Shown: one piece after another, positions 1 to 6,041 of the stretch | Layout of the letters: every line of letters starts with the position of its first letter | Numbering within the stretch: the first letter of the stretch is position 1 | Assembly: GCA_027051995.1 (NCBI GenBank) | Contig: JALUFY010000146.1 | Span: 1-14,863 of the forward strand | Direction of reading: 5' to 3' | From: Hyphomicrobiales bacterium | GTDB taxonomy: Bacteria; Pseudomonadota; Alphaproteobacteria; Rhizobiales; Aestuariivirgaceae | DNA length: 14,863 nt | Position numbers and translations under genes: made by a program | Notes under the pieces: model-generated | Seen by the model: the letters and a program-made list of their open reading frames with translations, nothing else | Told to the model about the DNA's origin: nothing | The model's database searches: none

Positions 1-73
1 GTTCCACAAGCTGGTCATGGCCGGCCAGCGCGGCGGATTGTTCGGCAGGCCGGCCATGACCAGCTTGTGGAAC
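1..73. repeat. 26-bp perfect inverted repeat at the window edge (fold-back)
   Basis: Bases 1-26 are the exact reverse complement of bases 48-73, with a 21-base loop at 27-47. The inner arm encodes FHKLVMAG of dsrB on the minus strand. The outer arm encodes the same FHKLVMAG on the plus strand, which makes no sense as protein evolution. The turn lies at the self-complementary GGCCGGCC. The likeliest explanation is a fold-back chimera or a hairpin-type assembly end, not a biological repeat. Confidence 0.9.
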
Positions 74-903
74 TTCGGCTTGGAGCGTGCGTTGGAGTGC
101 TTGCCGCCAACCCAGATGGCCACCTTGGTCTCTTCCTTGCCGTTGATCTGCATCGGCGGGCAGGGCGCGTAGCAGGCGCCGCAGCACACGCACTTCTTCT
201 CGTCCACCTCCAGCGACGGCTTGCCGTTCACCAGGGCCGGGCGGATGGCCGCCACGGGGCAGCGCGCCACCACGGCGGGCCGCTCGCAGACGTTGGCCAC
301 CAGATCGTGATTGATGCGCGGCGGCTTGGTGTACTGCACGTTGATGGCGATATCGCCCTGGCCGCCGCAGTTGATCTGGCAGCACGAGGAGGTGATGCGC
401 ACGCGGTTCGGCATCTCCTCGTTGACGAACTCGTCATACATCAGATCCATCAGCGACTTCACCACGCCCGAGGCGTCGGTGCCCGGAATGTCGCAGTGCA
501 GCCAGCCCTGGGTGTGCGAAATCATCGACACCGAGTTGCCCGTGCCGCCCACAGGGAAACCGCCCTCCTTGAGATCCTCGATCAGCGGCTCGATGTTCTT
601 TTCGTCGGCCAGCAGGAACTCGATGTTCGAGCGGGTGGTGAAACGCACGTGCCCGTCGGCATACTTGTCGGCCAGGTCGCACAGCTTGCGGATGGTAAAC
701 ACGTCCATCTGACGCTGCGTGCCGGCGCGCACGGTGTAGATCTTGTCGCCGGACTTGGCCACATGGCACAGAACGCCGGGACGGGGACGGTAGTGATAAT
801 CCCACTGCCCGTAGTTCTTCTTCATGACGGGGTGCATGTACGGAAACGGATCCGGCACGCCATGTTCTTCCGGCATGCGAGGCTTGACAGCGGCTTCGCT
901 CAT
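1..903 (-). CDS. dsrB: Dissimilatory sulfite reductase beta subunit, oxidative type, 3' end missing
   Basis: This is the beta subunit of siroheme sulfite reductase (DsrA2B2), a cytoplasmic enzyme that in sulfur oxidisers works in reverse to make sulfite. I translated the complement from ATG 903, which has GGAGGG 5 bases upstream. The protein starts MSEAAVKPRMPEEHG. It has the siroheme/cluster segment TSSCCQINCGGQGD (Cys174, 175, 179), then VANVCERPAVVARCPVAAIRPA. A ferredoxin-type motif of four Cys (238, 241, 244, 248) in CVCCGACYAPCPP follows, and then KFHKLVMAGLPNNPPR. The frame stays open to base 1, giving 301 codons, whereas the family is usually about 350-360 residues, so the C-terminus is absent. 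Codons from about 293 on (WPAMTSLWN) lie in a fold-back repeat and are probably not real DsrB sequence. The gene is downstream of dsrA and was likely co-transcribed with it. Family assignment is secure; the oxidative type is inferred from likeness to remembered Allochromatium-type DsrB. Confidence 0.95.
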   Translation of the reverse strand, partial: MSEAAVKPRMPEEHGVPDPFPYMHPVMKKNYGQWDYHYRPRPGVLCHVAKSGDKIYTVRAGTQRQMDVFTIRKLCDLADKYADGHVRFTTRSNIEFLLADEKNIEPLIEDLKEGGFPVGGTGNSVSMISHTQGWLHCDIPGTDASGVVKSLMDLMYDEFVNEEMPNRVRITSSCCQINCGGQGDIAINVQYTKPPRINHDLVANVCERPAVVARCPVAAIRPALVNGKPSLEVDEKKCVCCGACYAPCPPMQINGKEETKVAIWVGGKHSNARSKPKFHKLVMAGLPNNPPRWPAMTSLWN

Positions 904-936
904 TCTCTTCCCTCCAGTTCAATCATGTTGGGGTCC

Positions 937-966
937 GCCGGGCGCGGCGCAGGGGCCGCGCCCGGC
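937..966 (-). other. dsrA-dsrB intercistronic hairpin
   Basis: Bases 937-947 pair perfectly with 956-966 (11 bp, nearly all G/C) around an 8-base loop. The hairpin sits in the 85-base gap between the dsrA stop and the dsrB start, about 33 bases upstream of the dsrB ATG. There is no T-run on the minus strand after it, so it does not look like a classical terminator. A role in mRNA processing or in setting the DsrA:DsrB ratio is inference. Confidence 0.6.
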
Positions 967-988
967 CGGAATATTCCAGTTTCCAGGT

Positions 989-2251
989 TTACTCGGCGGC
1001 TTCCTTGGCGGCCTTTTTGGCGCGCGCCTTTTCCAGCTCTTCCTGGAAATCGTCGGTGCGCACATAGGAAACCTGGCGCGGATGCAGCACCATGTTCGGA
1101 TCGGGCTCGACGCCGACGCCTTCCAGGAAGGCCGGCAGGCCGATGCGGTCGATCATCTCGCCGGTGCGCTCGTGCTCCAGGGCATTCTCGGCGAAGAAGT
1201 CGATGACCTCGCCGCACCACTCGACGAACTCCTCGATCTGCTCGTCGGTGTCCAGCTTGACGAAGGGACGGATCACCGTGCCCATCAGGTCGCCGATCTT
1301 CAGCGTCCGCTTGCCGCCGATGAGAACCACGACGCCCTTGTCGTCGCCCGGCGAGAGCGCCTTGGTCATGACGTTCAGGCAGTGCATGCAGCGCACGCAG
1401 GACTTGTTGTCCACTTCCAGCGTGTCGTCGTCATTGAGCTTCAGCGACTTCGAGGGGCACATGCCGACCACATGCTCCTGAATGTAGTCGCGGCCCAGCT
1501 CCTCGACATATTCCTTCACCTTGGCCTGGTCGACCTTCATGTCGTCGCGCCAGGTGCCGATGATCGCCATGTCGGCGCGGTGGATGGCGTTCACGCAGTC
1601 GTTCGGGCAGCCGGAGAACTTGAACTTGAACTTGTAGGGCAGCGCCGGACGGTGCATTTCGTCCAGATACTCGTTGAGAATGGAGCGGTGCAGCTTGATT
1701 TCGTCATAGCACGACATCTCGCAGCGCGCATGGCCGACGCAGTTCATGCTGGTGCGCAGATCCGGGCCCGCGCCGCCCATGTCGAAGCCCATTTCGTTGA
1801 GCTCGTCGAAGGCCGCCTGGGTGTTCTCGGAGTTGACGCCCTGGAACATGATGTCGCCGGACTGGCCGTGGAAGACGATGAAGCCGGCGCCATACTTCTC
1901 CCACACATCGCAGAACTTGCGCAGCAGATCGGTGTTGTAGTGGAAACCCGCCGGCGGAATGATGCGCAGAAGGTGGAATTCGGAAGATTCGGGGAACTTG
2001 TCGGCCACTTCCGAAAAGCGCGGAATGACGCCCGCGCCATAGCCGAGAACCGAAATGGCGCCGCCCTTCCAGAAGCCCAGCTTCTCCTCGTAGGAATGCT
2101 CGAGCTGGCCAAGCAGGTCATTGACCACCGGGCTGTAGCGCTTGTCGGCGTCACGCAGCCGCTTCAGGCCCGTGATGAAGGAAGGCCAGGGGCCCTTCTC
2201 CAGCTCGTCGAGCATCGGCGTGGGATGCACTTTCATGTCTTTGTTCGCCAT
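989..2251 (-). CDS. dsrA: Dissimilatory sulfite reductase alpha subunit, oxidative (reverse) type
   Basis: This is the catalytic-complex alpha subunit that, with DsrB, interconverts sulfite and a sulfur-level substrate delivered on DsrC. Start chosen at ATG 2251 (MANKDMKVHPTP) because AGGGAG lies 7 bases upstream; a TTG six codons earlier has no better site. The product is 420 aa, normal for DsrA. Siroheme/[4Fe-4S] ligands are visible as CX5C (Cys171, Cys177) and CPNDC (Cys215, Cys219). An inserted ferredoxin domain carries Cys265 in MCPSK and CVRCMHC (Cys285, 288, 291). Stretches GPWPSFI, NDLLGQLEHSYE, RPALPYKFKFKFSGCPNDC, GTWRDDMKV and GGKRTLKIGDLMGTV resemble DsrA of sulfur-oxidising bacteria more than that of sulfate reducers, judged from memory. 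It is divergent from the dioxygenase gene at 2668 and upstream of dsrB. The C-terminus is Lys/Ala-rich (EKARAKKAAKEAAE). Direction of catalysis in vivo is inferred. Confidence 0.97.
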   Translation of the reverse strand: MANKDMKVHPTPMLDELEKGPWPSFITGLKRLRDADKRYSPVVNDLLGQLEHSYEEKLGFWKGGAISVLGYGAGVIPRFSEVADKFPESSEFHLLRIIPPAGFHYNTDLLRKFCDVWEKYGAGFIVFHGQSGDIMFQGVNSENTQAAFDELNEMGFDMGGAGPDLRTSMNCVGHARCEMSCYDEIKLHRSILNEYLDEMHRPALPYKFKFKFSGCPNDCVNAIHRADMAIIGTWRDDMKVDQAKVKEYVEELGRDYIQEHVVGMCPSKSLKLNDDDTLEVDNKSCVRCMHCLNVMTKALSPGDDKGVVVLIGGKRTLKIGDLMGTVIRPFVKLDTDEQIEEFVEWCGEVIDFFAENALEHERTGEMIDRIGLPAFLEGVGVEPDPNMVLHPRQVSYVRTDDFQEELEKARAKKAAKEAAE

Positions 2252-2456
2252 CTGTAACTCCCTCTTCAAGTTGGCTTGGCGGCCACCGGAAAATCGTCAA
2301 GTCTCGCCGGCCGTCCGCACAGGATTCTGCGCTGAATCTGGTTTCAACGCCTGTCGCTCGTGATAGCGCCAGCATGATACCATCCGGTCAATCGGGATGG
2401 CTACCTTGCGCGGCGTCTTATGCCATCTGGCGGAACCGGCTGGCGCTCTATAGCAC

Positions 2457-2490
2457 ATCGAATTCACATATTCCAATATGCGTATTCGAT
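2457..2490. promoter_or_regulatory. 34-bp near-perfect palindrome, candidate operator
   Basis: Fourteen of sixteen symmetric base pairs match about the centre at 2473/2474. The outer arms are ATCGAAT (2457-2463) and ATTCGAT (2484-2490). The core is CATATTCCAATATG (2467-2480), a perfect 6-bp dyad around CC. It overlaps the candidate promoters of both dsrA and the dioxygenase gene, so a dimeric regulator bound here could control both. AT-rich ATTC/GAAT dyads are typical of ArsR-family sulfur regulators (SqrR, BigR, sHdrR), but the identity of any regulator is inference. Confidence 0.5.
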
Positions 2491-2612
2491 AATTTACAAA
2501 AAAAGTCGGATTTCCTATATACGGAAGCCACGCGGAGACGCGCATTCCCGTAGAATGAAAATCATTCGCAGCATCTCTGCCGGATTTGAAGAATACCTGC
2601 CATAGAACACTT

Positions 2613-2643
2613 GCGCGCCTGCGGTCTTTTCGCCGTGGCGCGC
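2613..2643 (+). other. Leader hairpin upstream of the dioxygenase gene
   Basis: GCGCGCC (2613-2619) pairs with GGCGCGC (2637-2643) and CGG (2622-2624) with CCG (2633-2635), around the loop TCTTTTCG. It lies just upstream of the ribosome binding site AAGGAA (2654-2659) of the next gene. It could shape translation or mRNA stability. No aptamer family is recognised. Confidence 0.35.
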
Positions 2644-2667
2644 CAGCAATAAAAAGGAAACGCACGG

Positions 2668-3633
2668 ATGACTTTCGACAGCAATATCCTCACCATGCCG
2701 CGCTCCGGCCCGTTCAGTATCGAGGATGCGGATTCTTACACCGCCTGGCGCGCCTGGAAGCTGGAGAACCATCCGCGCGAGGTAGCGGAGCTCGCCGTGC
2801 CTGTGGAAAACCTCGCCAGCCCCTCCCCGGCGGAGCGCGAAAAAATCCTCGATCTGAGCCGCCGCGCCAACATGGCCGTCTATGACACCGGCGAGCGCTC
2901 CGGCGTCTCCTCCCCGGAGCTGGAGCACGCCCTGCGCGCCTTCGCCGCCGCCTTCGGCATGACGGCCATCGAGGATCACCGCTCCATGGATGAAGAGAAG
3001 GTCGTCTCCATAGAGGTAGTGGACGAAACCGTCCGCCCCCGCTCCGGCTTCATTCCCTACACCACCCGGCGCATCCTGTGGCACACCGACGGCTATTACA
3101 AGTTCGGCTACGAGGGCGCGCCGGTCATCCGCTCCATGACGCTGCATTGCGCCCGCCAGGGCCGCGAGGGCGGCGTCAACGAGCTGCTCGATCCGGAAAT
3201 CGCCTATATCCGCCTGCGCGACGAAAACCCGGATTTCATCCGCGCCCTCATGGCCCCGGACGCCATGACCATCCCCGAATTCGTCGAGGAAGACGGCCGC
3301 AAGCGCCCGGAATCAACAGGCCCGGTCTTCTGGGTGGACGAGGATACCGGCGCGCTGGGCATGCGCTACACCGAGCGTTCGCGCAACATCGCCTGGAACG
3401 ATGATCCCGTGACGGCCCGGGCCATCGCTTTCCTGCGCCAGCTGCTGCGCGGAGACGATGAGCCCTTCCTCTTCCGCCATCGCATGGAGCCCGGACAGGG
3501 CCTCATCTGCAATAATGTATTGCACACCCGCACCGCCTTCACCGACTGGGACGAGCCCGGCAGGGGCCGCCTCATGTACCGCTCGCGCTATTCCAACCGC
3601 ATCATGAACACCGGCCTGAAGCAGGCCGCCTGA
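2668..3633 (+). CDS. TauD/TfdA-family Fe(II)/2-oxoglutarate-dependent dioxygenase
   Basis: A 321-aa member of the clavaminate synthase/TauD fold. Members use Fe(II), O2 and 2-oxoglutarate to hydroxylate a substrate, which for TauD causes release of sulfite from taurine. The iron triad is visible: His139 and Asp141 in WHTDGYYK, and the distal His286 in NNVLHTRTAF. The Arg expected to bind 2-oxoglutarate is in RLMYRSRY (301-308). AAGGAA lies 8 bases before the ATG. It is divergent from dsrA and leads a plus-strand run with two small genes and cysG; the next start is 16 bases beyond its stop. No signal peptide is seen, so it is cytoplasmic. The substrate cannot be read from sequence: taurine, another sulfonate, or a betaine-type compound are all possible. 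The location beside sulfite reductase favours a sulfur compound, which is inference. Confidence 0.85.
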   Translation: MTFDSNILTMPRSGPFSIEDADSYTAWRAWKLENHPREVAELAVPVENLASPSPAEREKILDLSRRANMAVYDTGERSGVSSPELEHALRAFAAAFGMTAIEDHRSMDEEKVVSIEVVDETVRPRSGFIPYTTRRILWHTDGYYKFGYEGAPVIRSMTLHCARQGREGGVNELLDPEIAYIRLRDENPDFIRALMAPDAMTIPEFVEEDGRKRPESTGPVFWVDEDTGALGMRYTERSRNIAWNDDPVTARAIAFLRQLLRGDDEPFLFRHRMEPGQGLICNNVLHTRTAFTDWDEPGRGRLMYRSRYSNRIMNTGLKQAA

Positions 3634-3649
3634 AGGAGACACCCAATCA

Positions 3650-3913
3650 ATGGCGAAACTCAGCCATATCATCATCGCCAATCCGCAGGTCGAGCGTTTC
3701 GAGGGCCTGCGCGAACTGGTCACCCTTGTGGCCCAGACCGGCGAAATCTTCCTCGAATTCGACGTCAAGCCCGACTATCCCGATACGCCGAAGGACTGGC
3801 ACATGCAGCTGGAGAGCGCCTTCTACTGGGGCGAGCGCGAAAGAAAGCAGCGCCAGGCCCGGGAGCTCAGGGACCAGATGAAGGAACAGATGAAGAAGGG
3901 CGCGGACGAATGA
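3650..3913 (+). CDS. Small unrecognised protein, 87 aa
   Basis: I do not recognise this family. AAGGAG lies about 12 bases before the ATG, and the start of the downstream gene overlaps its stop as ATGA, so it is probably a real translationally coupled gene. The N-terminal half alternates hydrophobic and charged residues (HIIIANPQVERFEGLRELVTL then GEIFLEFDV), suggesting a small alpha/beta fold. The C-terminal third (from about residue 61, ERERKQRQAREL) is strongly charged and likely one long helix. There are no cysteines and no signal peptide. It lies between the dioxygenase and siroheme synthase genes, so a role in this sulfur block is possible, as a chaperone, adaptor or regulator. That is a guess from position only. 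Confidence 0.65.
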   Translation: MAKLSHIIIANPQVERFEGLRELVTLVAQTGEIFLEFDVKPDYPDTPKDWHMQLESAFYWGERERKQRQARELRDQMKEQMKKGADE

Positions 3914-4134
3914 GCTATGGCGAGACCACCACGCGGCTGGACGAATTCGTCACCGCCTTCAAGCGCGAGCTGAAGGTGGACGCCGTGGACGCCGGCAACG
4001 GCGTGCGTTTCCTCCGCCTCACATACCGCGAGGGCAAGCGCATCACCCAGATCGGGCTGGATGTGGAAGAGGCCCGCCGCCTGGCCCGCCTCTTTACAGA
4101 CTGGGCCGATACGGTGGATAAGACAACTTCCTGA
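3910..4134 (+). CDS. Small unrecognised protein, 74 aa
   Basis: I do not recognise this family. Its ATG overlaps the stop of the preceding 87-aa gene by four bases (ATGA), a strong sign of translational coupling. The protein starts MSYGETTTRLDEFVTAFKREL, has a likely beta hairpin (VRFLRLTYREGKRITQIGLD) and ends with a helix (VEEARRLARLFTDWADTVDK). The pattern of strands between two helices suggests a compact soluble domain. It has no cysteines, no membrane segment and no signal peptide. cysG follows after 44 bases that include the perfect palindrome GGGCCCGGGCCC (4136-4147). Its pairing with the 87-aa protein suggests a two-protein unit, which is inference. Confidence 0.65.
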   Translation: MSYGETTTRLDEFVTAFKRELKVDAVDAGNGVRFLRLTYREGKRITQIGLDVEEARRLARLFTDWADTVDKTTS

Positions 4135-4178
4135 AGGGCCCGGGCCCGGCGATCACAGCGAGGGGAAGGCTTCCGCGC

Positions 4179-5621
4179 ATGGACTATCTGCCCATTTTCC
4201 GCGACGTTTCCGGCCGCACGGTGATTGTCGCCGGCGGCGGCGCGGTGGCCGCCCGGCGCGCCGAACTGGCCCTGCGCGCGGGCGCCAGGGTGCGCCTTTT
4301 CGCCCGCGAGCTGGGCGATGACTTCCAGACCATCCGCGATCATCCGCGCCTTGAGCATATTCCCCATTGCCCCGGCCAGGGCGATTTCGAGGGCGCGGCC
4401 CTGGCCTACGCGGCGTGCAAAAGGGAGGCGGATGACCGCCACGTGGCCGCCCTGGCGCGCGCCGCGGGCGTGCCGGTGAACACCGCCGACCGGCCCGAGC
4501 TGTGCGACTTCATCATGCCCTCCATCGTTGACCGCGCGCCGATGATCGTCGCCGTCTCCTCGTCCGGCGCGTCCCCCATTCTGGCGCGCATGATCCGCGC
4601 CCGTCTGGAAACCATGCTGCCCTCCGCCTATGGCAAGCTGGCGAAATTCGCCGGGGATTTCCGCGAAAAGGTCATGGCGCGCCTGAAATCCGCCGAAACC
4701 CGCCGCCGCTTCTGGGAGCGCACCCTGGACGGCCCCCTCGCCACCCTGGTCTTTTCCGGCGACGAGGAAGCCGCCGCCGCCCTCATGGCCCGCGAGCTGG
4801 ACGCCGCCGAGGCCGAGGAGAAGACCGGAATCGCCGGCGAGGTCTATCTGGTCGGCGCAGGCCCCGGCGATCCCGATCTCATCACCTTCAAGGCCCTGCG
4901 CCTCATGCAGCGCGCCGACGTGGTGCTCTATGACCGCCTGGTGGGCGAGGGCATCCTCAATCTGGTGCGCCGCGAGGCCGAGCGCATCTATGTGGGCAAG
5001 AAGCCCGACGATCACACCCTGCCGCAGGAGGACATCTCCGCCCTGCTGGCCCGGCTGGCCAGGGAGGGCAGGCGCGTGCTGCGCCTGAAGGGCGGCGATC
5101 CCTTCATCTTCGGGCGCGGCGGCGAAGAGATCGAGCGCCTGGCCGAAGAGCGCATCCCCTTTCAGGTGGTGCCCGGCGTCACCGCCGCCTCCGGCTGCTC
5201 GGCCTATGCCGGCATTCCCCTGACCCACCGCGATCACGCCCAGAGCTGCCTGTTCGTCACCGCCCACGGCAGAAACGGCCTGGTCGATCTCGACTGGAGC
5301 CAGATCCTGCGCCCCCGCCAGACCGTGGCCGTTTACATGGGCCTGCGCATCCTGCCCGATCTGACCGCCGCCTTCATCGGGCGCGGCGCCAATCCGGACA
5401 TGCCCGTCGCCGTGGTGGAAAAGGGCACCCGCCCCGGCCAGCGCGTCGCCTCAGGCACCATCGCCAATATCGCCAGAAAGGTGAAGGAAGCGGGCTTCAC
5501 CGGCCCGGCCATGATCATCATCGGCACGGTGGTGACATTGCGCGGCAAACTCTCGTGGTATCTCCCCGGCGAGGATTCAACCGAAACCCGCCCCGAAGGC
5601 CGCTTCACCGGATCCATCTGA
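4179..5621 (+). CDS. cysG: Siroheme synthase (bifunctional CysG)
   Basis: It converts uroporphyrinogen III to siroheme by SAM-dependent methylation to precorrin-2, NAD-dependent oxidation and iron insertion. The N-terminal dehydrogenase/ferrochelatase domain (about 1-205) has the dinucleotide-binding GGGAVAARRA near residue 19. It keeps Asp104 (NTAD) and Ser128 (AVSSSGASPILAR), at the same numbers as the key E. coli residues. The C-terminal methyltransferase domain (about 219-465) shows VYLVGAGPGDPDLIT, VLYDRLV, RLKGGDPFIFGRGGEE, VVPGVTAASGCSAYAGIPLTHRD and YMGL. At 480 aa it is slightly longer than the E. coli enzyme (457) because of a C-terminal tail (GEDSTETRPEGRFTGSI). AGGGGAAGG precedes the ATG. 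The siroheme is needed by DsrAB, which explains its place beside dsrA. It would also serve any assimilatory sulfite or nitrite reductase. Confidence 0.96.
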   Translation: MDYLPIFRDVSGRTVIVAGGGAVAARRAELALRAGARVRLFARELGDDFQTIRDHPRLEHIPHCPGQGDFEGAALAYAACKREADDRHVAALARAAGVPVNTADRPELCDFIMPSIVDRAPMIVAVSSSGASPILARMIRARLETMLPSAYGKLAKFAGDFREKVMARLKSAETRRRFWERTLDGPLATLVFSGDEEAAAALMARELDAAEAEEKTGIAGEVYLVGAGPGDPDLITFKALRLMQRADVVLYDRLVGEGILNLVRREAERIYVGKKPDDHTLPQEDISALLARLAREGRRVLRLKGGDPFIFGRGGEEIERLAEERIPFQVVPGVTAASGCSAYAGIPLTHRDHAQSCLFVTAHGRNGLVDLDWSQILRPRQTVAVYMGLRILPDLTAAFIGRGANPDMPVAVVEKGTRPGQRVASGTIANIARKVKEAGFTGPAMIIIGTVVTLRGKLSWYLPGEDSTETRPEGRFTGSI

Positions 5622-6041
5622 ACGCCCCTGCCCCGCCATGAGAATCCCCCGCCGCTGGCGCGCCCGCTGATTCTCTATTGCGTTTCCTCCTCGTTTTCAT
5701 GAGCGGAAGCCTGTCCCGCATGCGCGAAAATATGCAGAAAAAGGAATATTTTCCTTAATACTCTGAAAATACTCCACCTGACATCAAGAGGCATTTCGCG
5801 GGATGCGGGAATCACGCCAATAACCGACTACTTTACTCAAATATATATTCCTGATGCCTAATATAAAAGTATGAGAATATGATAATATTCCTCGCATAGG
5901 GGTAAAATTTGATACATATCAGGCAAAACACCTTGTTTTATATTTCCTAAGCCCAAAAAATATGCATACTTGTGAACCGGAGAGCCTTGAGGGGAACTCC
6001 AGCAAGACAAAAAATGCAAAAACCATCGGGAGGAAATTTGC
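5622..6041. promoter_or_regulatory. AT-rich intergenic control region before the transporter gene
   Basis: This 420-base stretch without a gene turns sharply AT-rich from about 5720. GAGAATC (5640-5646) and GATTCTC (5669-5675) could form a weak hairpin after cysG, but no good T-run follows. Dyads AAGGAA-TATT-TTCCTT (5741-5756) and GAATAT-GATA-ATATTC (5875-5890) precede the FNR-type box at 5909-5922. TATATT (5939-5944) is a possible -10 element. The transporter ribosome site GGAGGAAA lies at 6029-6036. I see no further coding sequence here. Confidence 0.45.
5909..5922. promoter_or_regulatory. FNR/CRP-family binding site candidate
   Basis: TTGATacatATCAG matches nine of ten conserved bases of the FNR/FixK/Dnr consensus TTGAT-N4-ATCAA. 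It lies 120 bases before the transporter start, and a possible -10 (TATATT, 5939-5944) begins 17 bases past its end, slightly closer than in standard class II promoters. An Fnr-like regulator would switch the gene on or off with oxygen. The site is seen; the regulator is inferred. Confidence 0.5.

Larger units (their letters stand above)
2252..2667. promoter_or_regulatory. Divergent dsrA / dioxygenase control region
   Basis: This 416-base stretch without a gene separates dsrA (minus) from the dioxygenase gene (plus). Its middle (about 2440-2560) is much more AT-rich than the flanks. I see one candidate minus-strand promoter for dsrA, TTGGAA (2471-2476) and TATAGA (2447-2452) with an 18-base spacer. 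A weaker plus-strand pair is TTCACA (2463-2468) and GATAAT (2488-2493), spacer 19. Both overlap the palindrome at 2457-2490. The match quality is only moderate, so promoter positions are tentative. Confidence 0.45.

Noticed and set aside
824-2257. Long plus-strand open frame opposite dsrA
   Set aside because: It is the antisense of dsrA in GC-rich sequence; composition is Ala/His/Val-rich without domains, and dsrA on the other strand is unmistakable.
4136-4147. GGGCCCGGGCCC palindrome as terminator before cysG
   Set aside because: No T-run follows and the genes are closely spaced in the same direction; chance in GC-rich DNA is likely.
3915-5267. 450-codon minus-strand open frame opposite the small gene and cysG
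   Set aside because: Gly/Ala/His-rich antisense shadow of cysG with no recognisable motif or ribosome site.
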